Positions 16,765 through 24,468 of a stretch of DNA of 64,000 nucleotides are shown here, in pieces. The position numbers were made by a program, and so were the translations under genes. How positions within the stretch are numbered: the first letter of the stretch is position 1; each line of letters opens with the position of its first letter. The stretch is from an uncultured Clostridium sp. (lineage in GTDB: Bacteria > Bacillota > Clostridia > TANB77 > CAG-508): assembly GCA_930980855.1 (NCBI GenBank), contig CAKNIZ010000002.1, positions 1 to 64,000 on the forward strand, given 5' to 3'. Under the pieces are notes generated by a model. That model worked only from the letters and a program-made list of their open reading frames with translations. It was not told where the DNA came from and ran no database searches.

Positions 16765-17466
16765 TTATTGTTCCTCCTTTAAAGCTTCTATTATTTTATT
16801 TTTTAGATATTCGTTATCTAGATTATTCTTATCAATTTCTTCAAGTATTCCTTTATTTAGTATAATAATTTCATCGCATAAATCTAACGCAAGTTCCATA
16901 ATATGTGTTGAAAATATTATGATATGATTTTTCTTTATTTCTTTTAGCATTTGTTTCATCTCTTCTGCAACTACTACATCAAAAGAAGTTAATGGTTCGT
17001 CCAGTAATAGAACACTTGGATTTGCAATTATATTTACGAGCATTTGCATTTTGTTTTTCATACCATGTGAGTAGTCTTTTAATAGTTTGTCTCTATCTTC
17101 TTTTTCTATTTTCATAAAATCAAAATACTCATCTATTGTTTTAATTGCACTAATTCTTTCCTTGTTAATATCAATAAAAAACTTTAAAAATTCTCTTCCT
17201 GTTAAGAATTCTGGCACATTTGGTGTTGATAAAACATATCCTATATCTTCAGCTTCTATTTTTCTTTTATTGTTTTCATCTTCTATATAAAATTCTCCAT
17301 CTTCGATTTCGATATCTTCATTTAAACAGTTGAAAAATGTAGTTTTTCCTACTCCATTTCTTCCTAATAGTCCGTATATCTTGCCTTTTTCAAACTCAAA
17401 ATTAATGTCCTTCAACACTTCTTTTTTCCCAAAATTTTTCTTTAAATTTTTAACTACTAATTTCAT
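16765..17466 (-). CDS. ABC transporter ATP-binding protein
   Basis: A 233-residue nucleotide-binding subunit. Walker A is GRNGVGKTT (about residues 35-43), the signature region is YSHGMKNKMQ instead of canonical LSGGQ, Walker B is VLLLDEPL and the switch His is in FSTHI. It powers the downstream permease (15185-16762). The variant signature is common among exporter-type ATPases of this class. First gene of a two-gene operon. Confidence 0.9.
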   Translation of the reverse strand: MKLVVKNLKKNFGKKEVLKDINFEFEKGKIYGLLGRNGVGKTTFFNCLNEDIEIEDGEFYIEDENNKRKIEAEDIGYVLSTPNVPEFLTGREFLKFFIDINKERISAIKTIDEYFDFMKIEKEDRDKLLKDYSHGMKNKMQMLVNIIANPSVLLLDEPLTSFDVVVAEEMKQMLKEIKKNHIIIFSTHIMELALDLCDEIIILNKGILEEIDKNNLDNEYLKNKIIEALKEEQ

Positions 17467-17564
17467 AAATTGCTCCTTAATATAATTTTTTTATACTCAT
17501 AGTATATCATATTTTTTTCAGAACATTAAAGATATTTTATAAGAAAAATAAACACCCTTAAAGT

Positions 17565-18224
17565 TCATTTTTCTTTTTTAAACCATTTAGAAAAATATTT
17601 ACTAAATAAATTATCCTTCTTTCTTTTAATGTAGATATACCCTACAACACAAGCAATAACTGCTCCTAGTGCATTTACTATTAAATCTTCCATGGTATCT
17701 ACTAATCCATCTTCGCCCGGCATTCTAAATTTTTGCATATTATATCCTAATAGTCTATCTGTGCCGAATTCAAAGAATTCCCAGAATACTCCCAGTGTCA
17801 TTGCTAGACAAAATGCAAAGATTATTACAAATACAGGGCTTAAATTTACGTTTTTACTGCCTCTTTCATTTAAGAGATAAACAAATAGAAATCCGACTAG
17901 TCCTAATACAACGCCAGAAATTGTATGGAGCATAGTATCCCACCAAGGAATCTTTTCATAAAAATCTCCTATTTCTCCTAATATTTGAGATGCAAATATG
18001 AATGAAGTGATTAGGATTTGTAGTCTTTTGGGAAGATATACTCCAAACTTCTTTTCTAATATACTAGGATAATAAGTCAAAATAAATGTTATTATAATTA
18101 GAATGTCTTGACTATGGTCTCCAATTATCCATCCTCTTATAAAAATTAATATTAATAATACTCTTATTAAATTAGAAATGAATATATTTACTATTTTTTT
18201 GGTGCTATCTGCTTTTTCTTTCAT
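17565..18224 (-). CDS. DUF2238-like membrane protein
   Basis: A 219-residue protein with about six transmembrane helices and a conserved polar pattern: WWDTMLHTISGVVLG near residue 95, FWEFFEFGTDRLLG near 145 and GLVDTMEDLIVNALG near 170. The pattern of Trp, Asp, His and Glu residues in the membrane resembles DUF2238/YjdF and suggests metal binding or an acid-base role. Function is unknown. The C-terminus is very basic. Upstream of the ABC transporter pair but separated by about 100 bases. Confidence 0.75.
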   Translation of the reverse strand: MKEKADSTKKIVNIFISNLIRVLLILIFIRGWIIGDHSQDILIIITFILTYYPSILEKKFGVYLPKRLQILITSFIFASQILGEIGDFYEKIPWWDTMLHTISGVVLGLVGFLFVYLLNERGSKNVNLSPVFVIIFAFCLAMTLGVFWEFFEFGTDRLLGYNMQKFRMPGEDGLVDTMEDLIVNALGAVIACVVGYIYIKRKKDNLFSKYFSKWFKKEK

Positions 18225-18262
18225 AATATGTTAGCATAACCAAAAAATCGAAAAATAATTCT

Positions 18263-18577
18263 TTACAATTCCATATTTATAATATCACAAACATTTATAC
18301 TTTCATTTCCATTTATCTGAATTTTCTTTTTTATATAATTTATATTTGTTATTTCACATCTAATTTCATTGTACTTTCCATTTTTGTAATACTTTATTCT
18401 AACTTTACTACCTATTTCAATTTTATTAAAACAATCATTTAATTCTGTTAATGTTTCTTCGGTTAGCTCTTTTTTATCTTCGTATTCTACTTCTTTTTCT
18501 TTTAATGCTTCTTTAAAACCTTTTAAAGCATCAAAAGGAAGAAATTGTTTTGCTCTGTTTATTCTACTAGCCTCCAT
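18263..18577 (-). CDS. YolD-like protein
   Basis: A 104-residue protein starting MEASRINRAKQFLPFDALKG, which is the clostridial form of the YolD-like family. YolD-like genes are regularly found directly after Y-family (UvrX/UmuC-like) polymerase genes in Firmicutes and are thought to help or regulate the polymerase. Here the two reading frames overlap by 11 bases, so they are translated together under the same SOS promoter. Confidence 0.8.
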   Translation of the reverse strand: MEASRINRAKQFLPFDALKGFKEALKEKEVEYEDKKELTEETLTELNDCFNKIEIGSKVRIKYYKNGKYNEIRCEITNINYIKKKIQINGNESINVCDIINMEL

Positions 18578-19823
18578 TATGTCCTCCTATTAATTTATTT
18601 CTCATAATTGTTGTTGCACCTTCTTCTAAATCCATACCTCTTATAATTGCATTTTTACCCATTTCATTTTTTATGCTTGCTAATGTTAATTCAAGTCTTC
18701 TTTCTTTATCTATTTTTTCTTGGTCTCTGAACAAACTTAATTGTACATTTTTGGTTTCTATTGCATTTGCAAAGTTTATTCCTATTCTTCTAATAGCAGC
18801 ATTTTTATTTGTAGTTTTGTCATATATCTCTAAAAATGCTTCTAACAACTCTGAATATACATTAGTACAATTTGTTAACTTTTTAGTCCCTCCTGTAGCT
18901 TTTACGATATCTTTTGAATATCCTATATATAGTTGTACTGTATCACTGACTAAATTACTTTCTATTAACCTTAAACTTCCTAGCTCCACCATTTCTTTTA
19001 AAATTAGCCTTGCCTTTGTAAAAGAATAATCTTCAAATAAAACTTGACTATTTGAAACAGAAGTTGTTTTTGGTTTATATGCTTTGATATCTGCAATTGT
19101 GCAGCTCTCCCTTCCCCATGAATGGTCTATTAAATATTCCGCATTTACTCCGAATTCTTTATATAATTTTCTTTGGTCACTATGTGCAATATCATACATA
19201 TCAAAAATTCTCATTTTATTTAGTCTTCGTTCAATACCTTTTCCTATTTGCCAGAAATCTGTAAGTGGTTTATGATGCCATAACTCTCTTTTATATTTTT
19301 CTTCATCTAAAATACCTATATTACTAGGACTGTGTTTTGCTGTTATATCTAATGCTATTTTTGCTAAATACATATTTGTTCCAATACCTGCAGCTGCAGT
19401 TATTCCATATGTAGAATATATATCTTTAATTATTTTTCTAGCTAGCTCATTCGGTGTTAATTTATACATATTAAGGTACTTGCTAACGTCCATAAATGCT
19501 TCATCTATTGAATATATATGAATATCTTCTTTTGAAAAGTATTTAAGATAAATAGCATAAATGTTTGCAGAATATTCTATATATTTCTTCATTCTTGGCA
19601 TTGCAATAATGTATTTTATTGATTCGGGAATTTCAAATATTCTACATCTATTTTTCACTCCTAACATTTTCATTTTAGGAGATACTGCTAGACAAATTGT
19701 TCCTTTACCTCGACCCTCATCTGCTACAACTAGATTTGTATTGAATGGGTCTAATCCTCTTTCTACACATTCAACAGATGCATAAAATGTTTTTAGGTCT
19801 ATACACATATATATTTTTTGCAC
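18567..19823 (-). CDS. Y-family translesion DNA polymerase (UmuC/UvrX type)
   Basis: A 418-residue error-prone polymerase. The start is taken as GTG at 19823, giving MQKIYMCIDLKTFYASVE, because GGGAGTG lies eight bases upstream. The palm motifs are present: the first catalytic Asp in CIDLKTFYASVECVERG, and SIDEAFMDVS with the paired Asp-Glu. A helix-hairpin-helix-like segment (LTDFWQIGKGIERRLNK) and a little-finger domain follow. A LexA box overlaps the promoter, so the gene is DNA-damage inducible. It forms an operon with the YolD-like gene. Confidence 0.92.
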   Translation of the reverse strand: MQKIYMCIDLKTFYASVECVERGLDPFNTNLVVADEGRGKGTICLAVSPKMKMLGVKNRCRIFEIPESIKYIIAMPRMKKYIEYSANIYAIYLKYFSKEDIHIYSIDEAFMDVSKYLNMYKLTPNELARKIIKDIYSTYGITAAAGIGTNMYLAKIALDITAKHSPSNIGILDEEKYKRELWHHKPLTDFWQIGKGIERRLNKMRIFDMYDIAHSDQRKLYKEFGVNAEYLIDHSWGRESCTIADIKAYKPKTTSVSNSQVLFEDYSFTKARLILKEMVELGSLRLIESNLVSDTVQLYIGYSKDIVKATGGTKKLTNCTNVYSELLEAFLEIYDKTTNKNAAIRRIGINFANAIETKNVQLSLFRDQEKIDKERRLELTLASIKNEMGKNAIIRGMDLEEGATTIMRNKLIGGHNGG

Positions 19824-19857
19824 AATTCTCACTCCCAACTTTATAAGCACTAGAATT

Positions 19858-19896
19858 ATTATAACATCTGCCGGAGTTTTTGTAAACATATGTTCG
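19858..19896 (-). promoter_or_regulatory. SOS promoter with LexA box
   Basis: Minus-strand TTTACA (19886-19881) and TATAAT (19863-19858) are 17 bases apart. The sequence CGAACATATGTTTA (complement of 19883-19896) matches the Gram-positive LexA consensus CGAACRNRYGTTYC at all but the last position or two, and overlaps the -35 box. LexA bound here would block the polymerase gene. Confidence 0.9.
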
Positions 19897-19963
19897 CATA
19901 TCTTCTTTATGTAATTTTTCCCATGTGCAAATGCTTTTATTGTATAGGATTTCTATGCAATAG

Positions 19964-20023
19964 AAAAAGTGCAAGCTTTTTTTACTCTACTTTTTTGAGT
20001 ATAGTTTAGCTTTGCACCTTTTT
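19964..20023 (-). terminator. Long bidirectional-looking terminator
   Basis: AAAAAGTGCAAGCT (from 19964) is complementary, with one bulge, to AGCTTTGCACCTTTTT (20008-20023). A second inner stem (ACTC/GAGT) is seen. It lies just beyond the stop codon of the ferritin-like gene and would end its transcript before the Y-polymerase promoter. Confidence 0.75.
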
Positions 20024-20025
20024 AA

Positions 20026-20547
20026 CTATATTTTTGAACTTTCTTCTATTATTCTCGTAAATATTTCAATATGTGATTTTTCATCCAGTATTATTCTATT
20101 TAGCAATTTCTGTATACTAATATTTCTTGTGTTCGCAATGCCTCTTTTATATTCTTTTATAGCTTCTTTTTCTGTGAATATATTATATTCCATTGTTTCT
20201 CTCAAATTGCCTGTATCATATCTTACAAAATTACTGTTCCATGGGTTTAATTTTGCACTAACATAATGTGGAGGTAATCCTAATTCTTGTATTAAGTTTC
20301 CTATTTTATTAAAATGTTTCATTTCATCCACTGCAACTAATAACATTATTTTATTAACTTCTTGCCCTAGTTTTTTATCTATATGCTCAAATATATACTG
20401 TGTAATTGCTGATAATTCTCCCATTTCTCCTGCAAAAGAGTCGTATAGATATTTCGCATATATTGGATTTTTATTTATTCCTCGCAATTCTGGATAAGGT
20501 ATTTTGTCTCTTTCTCTTAGCATCTGTTTTATGTCTTCATATATCAT
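20026..20547 (-). CDS. Ferritin-like (rubrerythrin superfamily) protein
   Basis: A 173-residue four-helix protein with di-iron-type ligands in the order expected for the ferritin-like superfamily: GEMGELSAITQY (helix 1), DEMKHF (helix 2), EKEAIKEY (helix 3) and DEKSHIEIF (helix 4). No rubredoxin domain follows, so it is not a classical rubrerythrin. Relatives include erythrin-like and catalase-like proteins that handle peroxide or store metal in anaerobes. The promoter region upstream (20548-20740) holds no other gene. Confidence 0.82.
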   Translation of the reverse strand: MIYEDIKQMLRERDKIPYPELRGINKNPIYAKYLYDSFAGEMGELSAITQYIFEHIDKKLGQEVNKIMLLVAVDEMKHFNKIGNLIQELGLPPHYVSAKLNPWNSNFVRYDTGNLRETMEYNIFTEKEAIKEYKRGIANTRNISIQKLLNRIILDEKSHIEIFTRIIEESSKI

Positions 20548-20740
20548 AAATCGTCACTCCTTAATAGATTATATAATATATATCTATTAAAGATTAACGA
20601 TTTATGTTACAGTGTTTTATGCAATTTGAGCGTCTTTTCATTAAAATCAAAAGAGTATGGTAATAATTGAAAAATCTTCGTTTACAAATCTATATTAAGT
20701 TCGGATTTTCTATTCTTTTTTTCTTAGTTTTATAGTATAA

Positions 20741-21709
20741 TTGTTACAATTTTTCTTTGCCCATAAAAACAGTTTAGAAAATTCTAAAATTGCATCTCAG
20801 TTTTTTAGTAATGTTACAATTGAAAAAATAATTGATGAAAAAGGAAAAACTAGGTTAGCACCAGTATTTTCTGCTAATCAAATCTCTAATTTAGATTCAT
20901 TTTTTGAAAATAGATTTTTAAATTATAGAGATTTATATCATAATCCTTATTGTTCAAGTTATGACTATATATTTAAAAGTTTTGCGAATAGATTAATAAA
21001 TAGTGATGAACAATCACCTCTAAAGGATTTTCTAATTCATAATATCGGCAAAAAACCTGAGGAAATAGATTTAGATGAGTATGTTTTATTTGATGATGTG
21101 GAATATTTGAAAGATATAATTGATATATCTAAGAATACCAAAGATCCAATATTGAAAAAATTAGCACTTATGTCTCTCCCTCCTCAAGAATCAGCACTTG
21201 GATTTTATTATGGATTAATGGTTTCTGAAGAACAAGTTGATGAAAATGGTAATAGAATGTATACTAATAAATCTGATGAAGAGTTTATAGAAGATTTGTG
21301 TAGTTTGCCAGATTCTAAAAAAGAATATAAAGAGAATTGCATAACCTTAAACCATCCTGCTTCTAAAGAAGTTGAGGAAATAATATCTAAATTAAAAGAT
21401 TTATTAAAAATAGAAACTGAAGATTTAGAAAGTTTAGGAATTATATCTTGGAAAAATAGAGACATTTCTTATAAGGCTATTCCAGGAAGAGAAGTTTACA
21501 TTAAAGACAAAACTGGAAAGATATTTGAATATAGTAAACATCCTGAAAGAAGAAAACCAATATTTGATGAAACTACTTATGGATTTTGTTTACTTACACC
21601 TTTACTTGAAGCAAATGGATATTCCGAAAAGCAAATAAATTTAGCTAAATCAATTGTTCAGTCATATAATAGAACAATTGATGAATCCCAGAAAGAATTA
21701 GCTATATAA
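20741..21709 (+). CDS. Unrecognised protein; start codon uncertain
   Basis: A 322-codon open frame beginning at TTG 20741, directly after an in-frame stop. There is no ribosome binding site, no ATG before the middle of the frame, and a TATAAT-like hexamer (20734-20739) abuts the TTG. The N-terminus is therefore uncertain, and the gene may have lost its 5' end. The product is charged, without membrane segments or recognised domains, and has segments such as KDFLIHNIGKKPEEIDLDEY and EILLKIETEDLE-like helices in the second half. Coding is supported by length and composition. A good terminator follows. Confidence 0.5.
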   Translation: MLQFFFAHKNSLENSKIASQFFSNVTIEKIIDEKGKTRLAPVFSANQISNLDSFFENRFLNYRDLYHNPYCSSYDYIFKSFANRLINSDEQSPLKDFLIHNIGKKPEEIDLDEYVLFDDVEYLKDIIDISKNTKDPILKKLALMSLPPQESALGFYYGLMVSEEQVDENGNRMYTNKSDEEFIEDLCSLPDSKKEYKENCITLNHPASKEVEEIISKLKDLLKIETEDLESLGIISWKNRDISYKAIPGREVYIKDKTGKIFEYSKHPERRKPIFDETTYGFCLLTPLLEANGYSEKQINLAKSIVQSYNRTIDESQKELAI

Positions 21710-21714
21710 ATAAT

Positions 21715-21753
21715 AAGATGCCAACAACTAATGTAGGCATCTTATTTATTTTT
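21715..21753. terminator. Terminator between convergent genes
   Basis: AAGATGCC (21715-21722) pairs with GGCATCTT (21736-21743), followed by ATTTATTTTT. It ends the plus-strand gene at 21709 and may also serve the cysteine synthase transcript from the other side. Confidence 0.82.
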
Positions 21754-21800
21754 GGAATCATTCAGGACTGGCAAAAGTCAGTCCCGAAGTTTAGAAAGAA

Positions 21801-21894
21801 TCACTCTGTTTTTCTTTGTTCAACCCATCTACCAACAACTTTCTGTTGTTCGTCATCCCACTCGTAAAGAAACAATCTGCTAGCATCATAGCAA
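21801..21894 (-). pseudogene. C-terminal protein fragment in a shifted frame
   Basis: Directly after and slightly overlapping the 3' end of the cysteine synthase gene, a different minus-strand frame reads YDASRLFLYEWDDEQQKVVG and then RWVEQRKTE before a TGA at 21803-21801. The peptide has normal amino-acid composition but neither a start codon nor a ribosome binding site. It looks like the tail of a lost gene or of an ancestral longer neighbour. No family recognised. Confidence 0.3.
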
Positions 21895-22899
21895 TATTTT
21901 CAGTTCCTTAAATTTAAAAGTAAATTTCCGCAAAAATTCATAGCTTATTAACTGAACTTTATTAGAAATAAAGTCTTTGTTATCATTATTAATGTCTTTG
22001 AATAAATCAGTAGATAAATATTTCTTATTATCATCTGCAAATACTGTAACTACATTATCTTCTATCTCGTCTGCAAGCAATATACTTCCAATCAAGTTTG
22101 CTCCTGATGAAATTCCTACTCCTAATCCTAATTGCTTTGACAATCTTCTGGACATATTAATTGCATCATCGTCATTTATCTGCATTATTTTATCTATTTT
22201 ACTTTTACTTACTAATTTTGGAATGAAATCATCTCCAATTCCTTCTATCTTATGTTGACCGGTTACTTTTCCTCCAGACAATATAGGCATTTTATCTGGT
22301 TCAATTGCAGTTATAATTATATCATTATATTTTTCTTTCAGCCTATCTCCTACTCCCATTAAGGTGCCACCAGTTCCAACACCAGATACAAAACCTCCTA
22401 TTTTATCTGAAATTTGATTTATTATTTCTTTACCAGTTGTTTCATAATGTGCTAAATAATTGTCATTATTTTCAAATTGATTAGCTAAAAAACCATTTAT
22501 TTCTTTTGCTAACTTCTTTGACTCATTTACACATTTTATAAAGCCCCCATCTTCTCTCGAAATCAAAATTACTTTAGCACCATATCCTTGCATTAAATTA
22601 ATTCTTTCTTTACTTACCCAATCTGGCATAAATATATAAACTGGATGATTATAATAAGCTCCTAATGCTGACAGTGCAATCCCTGTATTTCCACTAGTTG
22701 CTTCTACTATTGGCATTTTTTCTTTTAAAAGTCCTCTTTTCTTTGCATTATTAATTATATAAAAAACTACTCTATCTTTAATACTTCCTGTAATATTAAA
22801 ATATTCTAGTTTCGCAAATACATTTTTCACTTTACCATTATATTTATAATTAATTTTTATCATTGGCGTATTACCTATTATTTCTTGGTTTTCATACAT
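21886..22899 (-). CDS. cysK: Cysteine synthase-like PLP enzyme
   Basis: A 337-residue fold-type II PLP enzyme of the O-acetylserine sulfhydrylase / cystathionine beta-synthase group, making cysteine from an activated serine and sulfide. The PLP lysine is in TGSIKDRVVFY (about residue 41). The substrate loop is EATSGNTGIALS, the phosphate-binding loop GVGTGGTLMGVG, and the C-terminal pyridine contact lies in ISSGAN. The last 30 or so residues (LISYEFLRKFTFKFKELKILL region) are unlike the family tail and may be a divergent extension. The cysteine-codon leader upstream strongly supports a role in cysteine biosynthesis. Confidence 0.88.
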   Translation of the reverse strand: MYENQEIIGNTPMIKINYKYNGKVKNVFAKLEYFNITGSIKDRVVFYIINNAKKRGLLKEKMPIVEATSGNTGIALSALGAYYNHPVYIFMPDWVSKERINLMQGYGAKVILISREDGGFIKCVNESKKLAKEINGFLANQFENNDNYLAHYETTGKEIINQISDKIGGFVSGVGTGGTLMGVGDRLKEKYNDIIITAIEPDKMPILSGGKVTGQHKIEGIGDDFIPKLVSKSKIDKIMQINDDDAINMSRRLSKQLGLGVGISSGANLIGSILLADEIEDNVVTVFADDNKKYLSTDLFKDINNDNKDFISNKVQLISYEFLRKFTFKFKELKILL

Positions 22900-22937
22900 T
22901 TTTTTACCTCCTTGATTTTATAAATCTTTTATATACA

Positions 22938-23045
22938 ACAAAAAAACTATGTGTAATATAGAATGCCCACATAGTTTTATAATTTATTCATAAAATATAA
23001 TCCCTTTGTAGGCATGAACTTTAATACCCATGTCTACTACAGACA
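22938..23045 (-). promoter_or_regulatory. Attenuator of the cysteine synthase gene
   Basis: Read on the minus strand the leader contains alternative pairings. TGTCT pairs with AGACA (23045-23031). GTAGACATG (23037-23029) can pair with CATGCCTAC. ATGCCTAC (23015-23008) can instead pair with GTGGGCAT (22970-22963), eight pairs with one G-U. That last pairing would break the terminator stem AAAACTATGTG/CACATAGTTTT with its T-run (22978-22940). The order is that of a classical amino-acid attenuator. Stalling at the Cys codons would favour the antiterminator; normal translation to the leader stop would favour termination. Confidence 0.85.
22940..22978 (-). terminator. Attenuation terminator before the cysteine synthase gene
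   Basis: An 11-bp stem, AAAACTATGTG with CACATAGTTTT, encloses a loop containing GGGCAT and is followed by a run of T on the minus strand. It sits about 40 bases before the start codon of the synthase gene. Confidence 0.88.
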
Positions 23046-23050
23046 GAGTA

Positions 23051-23098
23051 TTATTTCCCACCACAACAACAATTAGAGATTATATTTATTATTATCAT
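23051..23098 (-). CDS. Cysteine-rich leader peptide
   Basis: A 15-codon frame, MIIINIISNCCCGGK, with AAGGAAGG about ten bases upstream. Three consecutive Cys codons (TGT TGT TGT) followed by Gly-Gly lie near the end. A sigma-A promoter precedes it and an antiterminator/terminator arrangement follows. Leader peptides ending in clustered Cys codons are known to control cysteine biosynthesis genes by ribosome stalling, notably in actinobacteria. Here it would sense charged tRNA-Cys and set readthrough into the synthase gene. Confidence 0.85.
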   Translation of the reverse strand: MIIINIISNCCCGGK

Positions 23099-23130
23099 TT
23101 TTATCTTTCCTTCCTTTATTTACTTTTTAT

Positions 23131-23159
23131 ATTATATGTTTTAAAATTTAAATTGTCAA
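23131..23159 (-). promoter_or_regulatory. Consensus sigma-A promoter of the cysteine leader and synthase
   Basis: Minus-strand TTGACA (23159-23154) and TATAAT (23136-23131) are perfect hexamers separated by 17 bases. Such a strong promoter fits a transcript whose output is limited by attenuation. Confidence 0.92.
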
Positions 23160-23192
23160 CACAATTTTTAAATGCTAGTTTATACAGTATAT

Positions 23193-24200
23193 CTATTTTT
23201 TACCGTTCTTCTCTATTTCACTACTAATTTGTTTCAAAGATTTTAAATATTCCTCTTCAACAGGGCTTATAGTTTTAACTTGATATTTTTTATATTCCAA
23301 TTTTGCCTTTTCTATCGCTTGATTATGACTAACACTACCTGCACCAATTAACACTTTTCCACCCGCAGAAGAAAGTATCATGTCTAATTGTTTAATATAA
23401 TCTTCCATATACATTGGGTTATGCCTTATTGCTTGTATTTCTGCAAAATCGAAATATCCTGATACTAAGTTATTTAAAACTTTTAGTTCCTCTTCGTTTA
23501 AATAGTTTTTAGCAATTACAACATCTTGTAATACTGGAATATCTCCTTTAAATGTTGTTAATCCCATAAAAGGCTTTTCGGCATCAGCTCTTTCATATAT
23601 TACTTCTGAAGCAGTATGTCCATGAGTAGCATAATGCAATTTATTCTGTACAATTTTAAAAAATTCAATTGATTTACTATCCTTTGGATCATAGTCTATT
23701 GCAGTTGCATATAAATCAAGAACTTGCCTATATAAAACCTTTTCCGATGACCTTATATCTTTTATTCTAGCAAGTAATTCTTTCCAATAGTTACCACCAC
23801 CATATCCTTTAAGCCTTTCGTCATCCATAGTGAAGCCCTTAATCATATACTCTTTTAATTTTTCAGTTGCCCATCTTCTAAAATTAGTAGCAATTTTAGA
23901 TTTTATTCTATATCCTAAAGAAATTATCATATCTAAATTATAAAAAGGAATTTCTCTCGTAACATTTCTATTTCCTTCTTTTCGAACCTGTCGGAAATTC
24001 TGACAAGTTGATTCCTTATCTAATTCTTCTTCTGCATAAATATTATTTATATGTTCTATGATATTTGTTCTTGAAGTGCCAAATAATTCTGCCATTTGTT
24101 GTTGTGATAGCCATACTGTTTCATTGTTGATTTTAACATCTATTTTTGTCAATCCGTCATCTGTTTGATATATTATAATATCTCCATTTGTATCATTCAT
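23193..24200 (-). CDS. RhuM-family protein
   Basis: A 335-residue member of the RhuM family (virulence-associated in name from Salmonella pathogenicity island 3). The N-terminal region (KIDVKINNETVWLSQQQMAE then LFGTSRTNIIEHI) is a helix-turn-helix-like domain shared with phage regulators. The REIPFYNLDMIISLGYRI block is the family hallmark. A Fic-like or metal-related C-terminal half (YATHGHTASEVIYERADAEK) follows. RhuM genes are typical accessory genes near restriction or mobile elements. No such partners are seen here; it stands alone. Molecular function unknown. Confidence 0.88.
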   Translation of the reverse strand: MNDTNGDIIIYQTDDGLTKIDVKINNETVWLSQQQMAELFGTSRTNIIEHINNIYAEEELDKESTCQNFRQVRKEGNRNVTREIPFYNLDMIISLGYRIKSKIATNFRRWATEKLKEYMIKGFTMDDERLKGYGGGNYWKELLARIKDIRSSEKVLYRQVLDLYATAIDYDPKDSKSIEFFKIVQNKLHYATHGHTASEVIYERADAEKPFMGLTTFKGDIPVLQDVVIAKNYLNEEELKVLNNLVSGYFDFAEIQAIRHNPMYMEDYIKQLDMILSSAGGKVLIGAGSVSHNQAIEKAKLEYKKYQVKTISPVEEEYLKSLKQISSEIEKNGKK

Positions 24201-24334
24201 TTGTAAGACCTCCCTCCTGTATTTACGAACATTTGTATTGTATCATATAAGTCCTAATTATTCAATCTTTTTTGTAAATTCTTCTAAATTGATGACTATA
24301 TTTTTAAATATTAAAATAAATTTTGTTTTTTCTC

Positions 24335-24372
24335 AAAAAAGAAGTGCCACCAATTATAGGTTACACTTCTTT
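24335..24372 (-). terminator. secA terminator
   Basis: On the minus strand AAAGAAGTG pairs with CACTTCTTT around a 17-base loop, followed by TTT, about 100 bases after the secA stop codon. Confidence 0.78.
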
Positions 24373-24468
24373 AATTTTAAGCTTTATAAATTTTTTATTT
24401 AGGTTTGGGGGACAACCTAATTTTGTCACCCAATTTTCAATTTTTGTAAAATGCTTTAAACACAGGTG

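Noticed and set aside
21762-21786. GGACTG...CAGTCC hairpin downstream of the cysteine synthase gene
   Set aside because: A clear stem-loop, but it lacks a T-run on either side, and a proper terminator lies beyond it at 21715-21753.
23030-23227. Plus-strand reading frame MSTTDRVLF... across the cysteine leader
   Set aside because: It is antisense to a leader with a promoter, leader peptide and terminator, has low-complexity Tyr/Leu content and no ribosome binding site.
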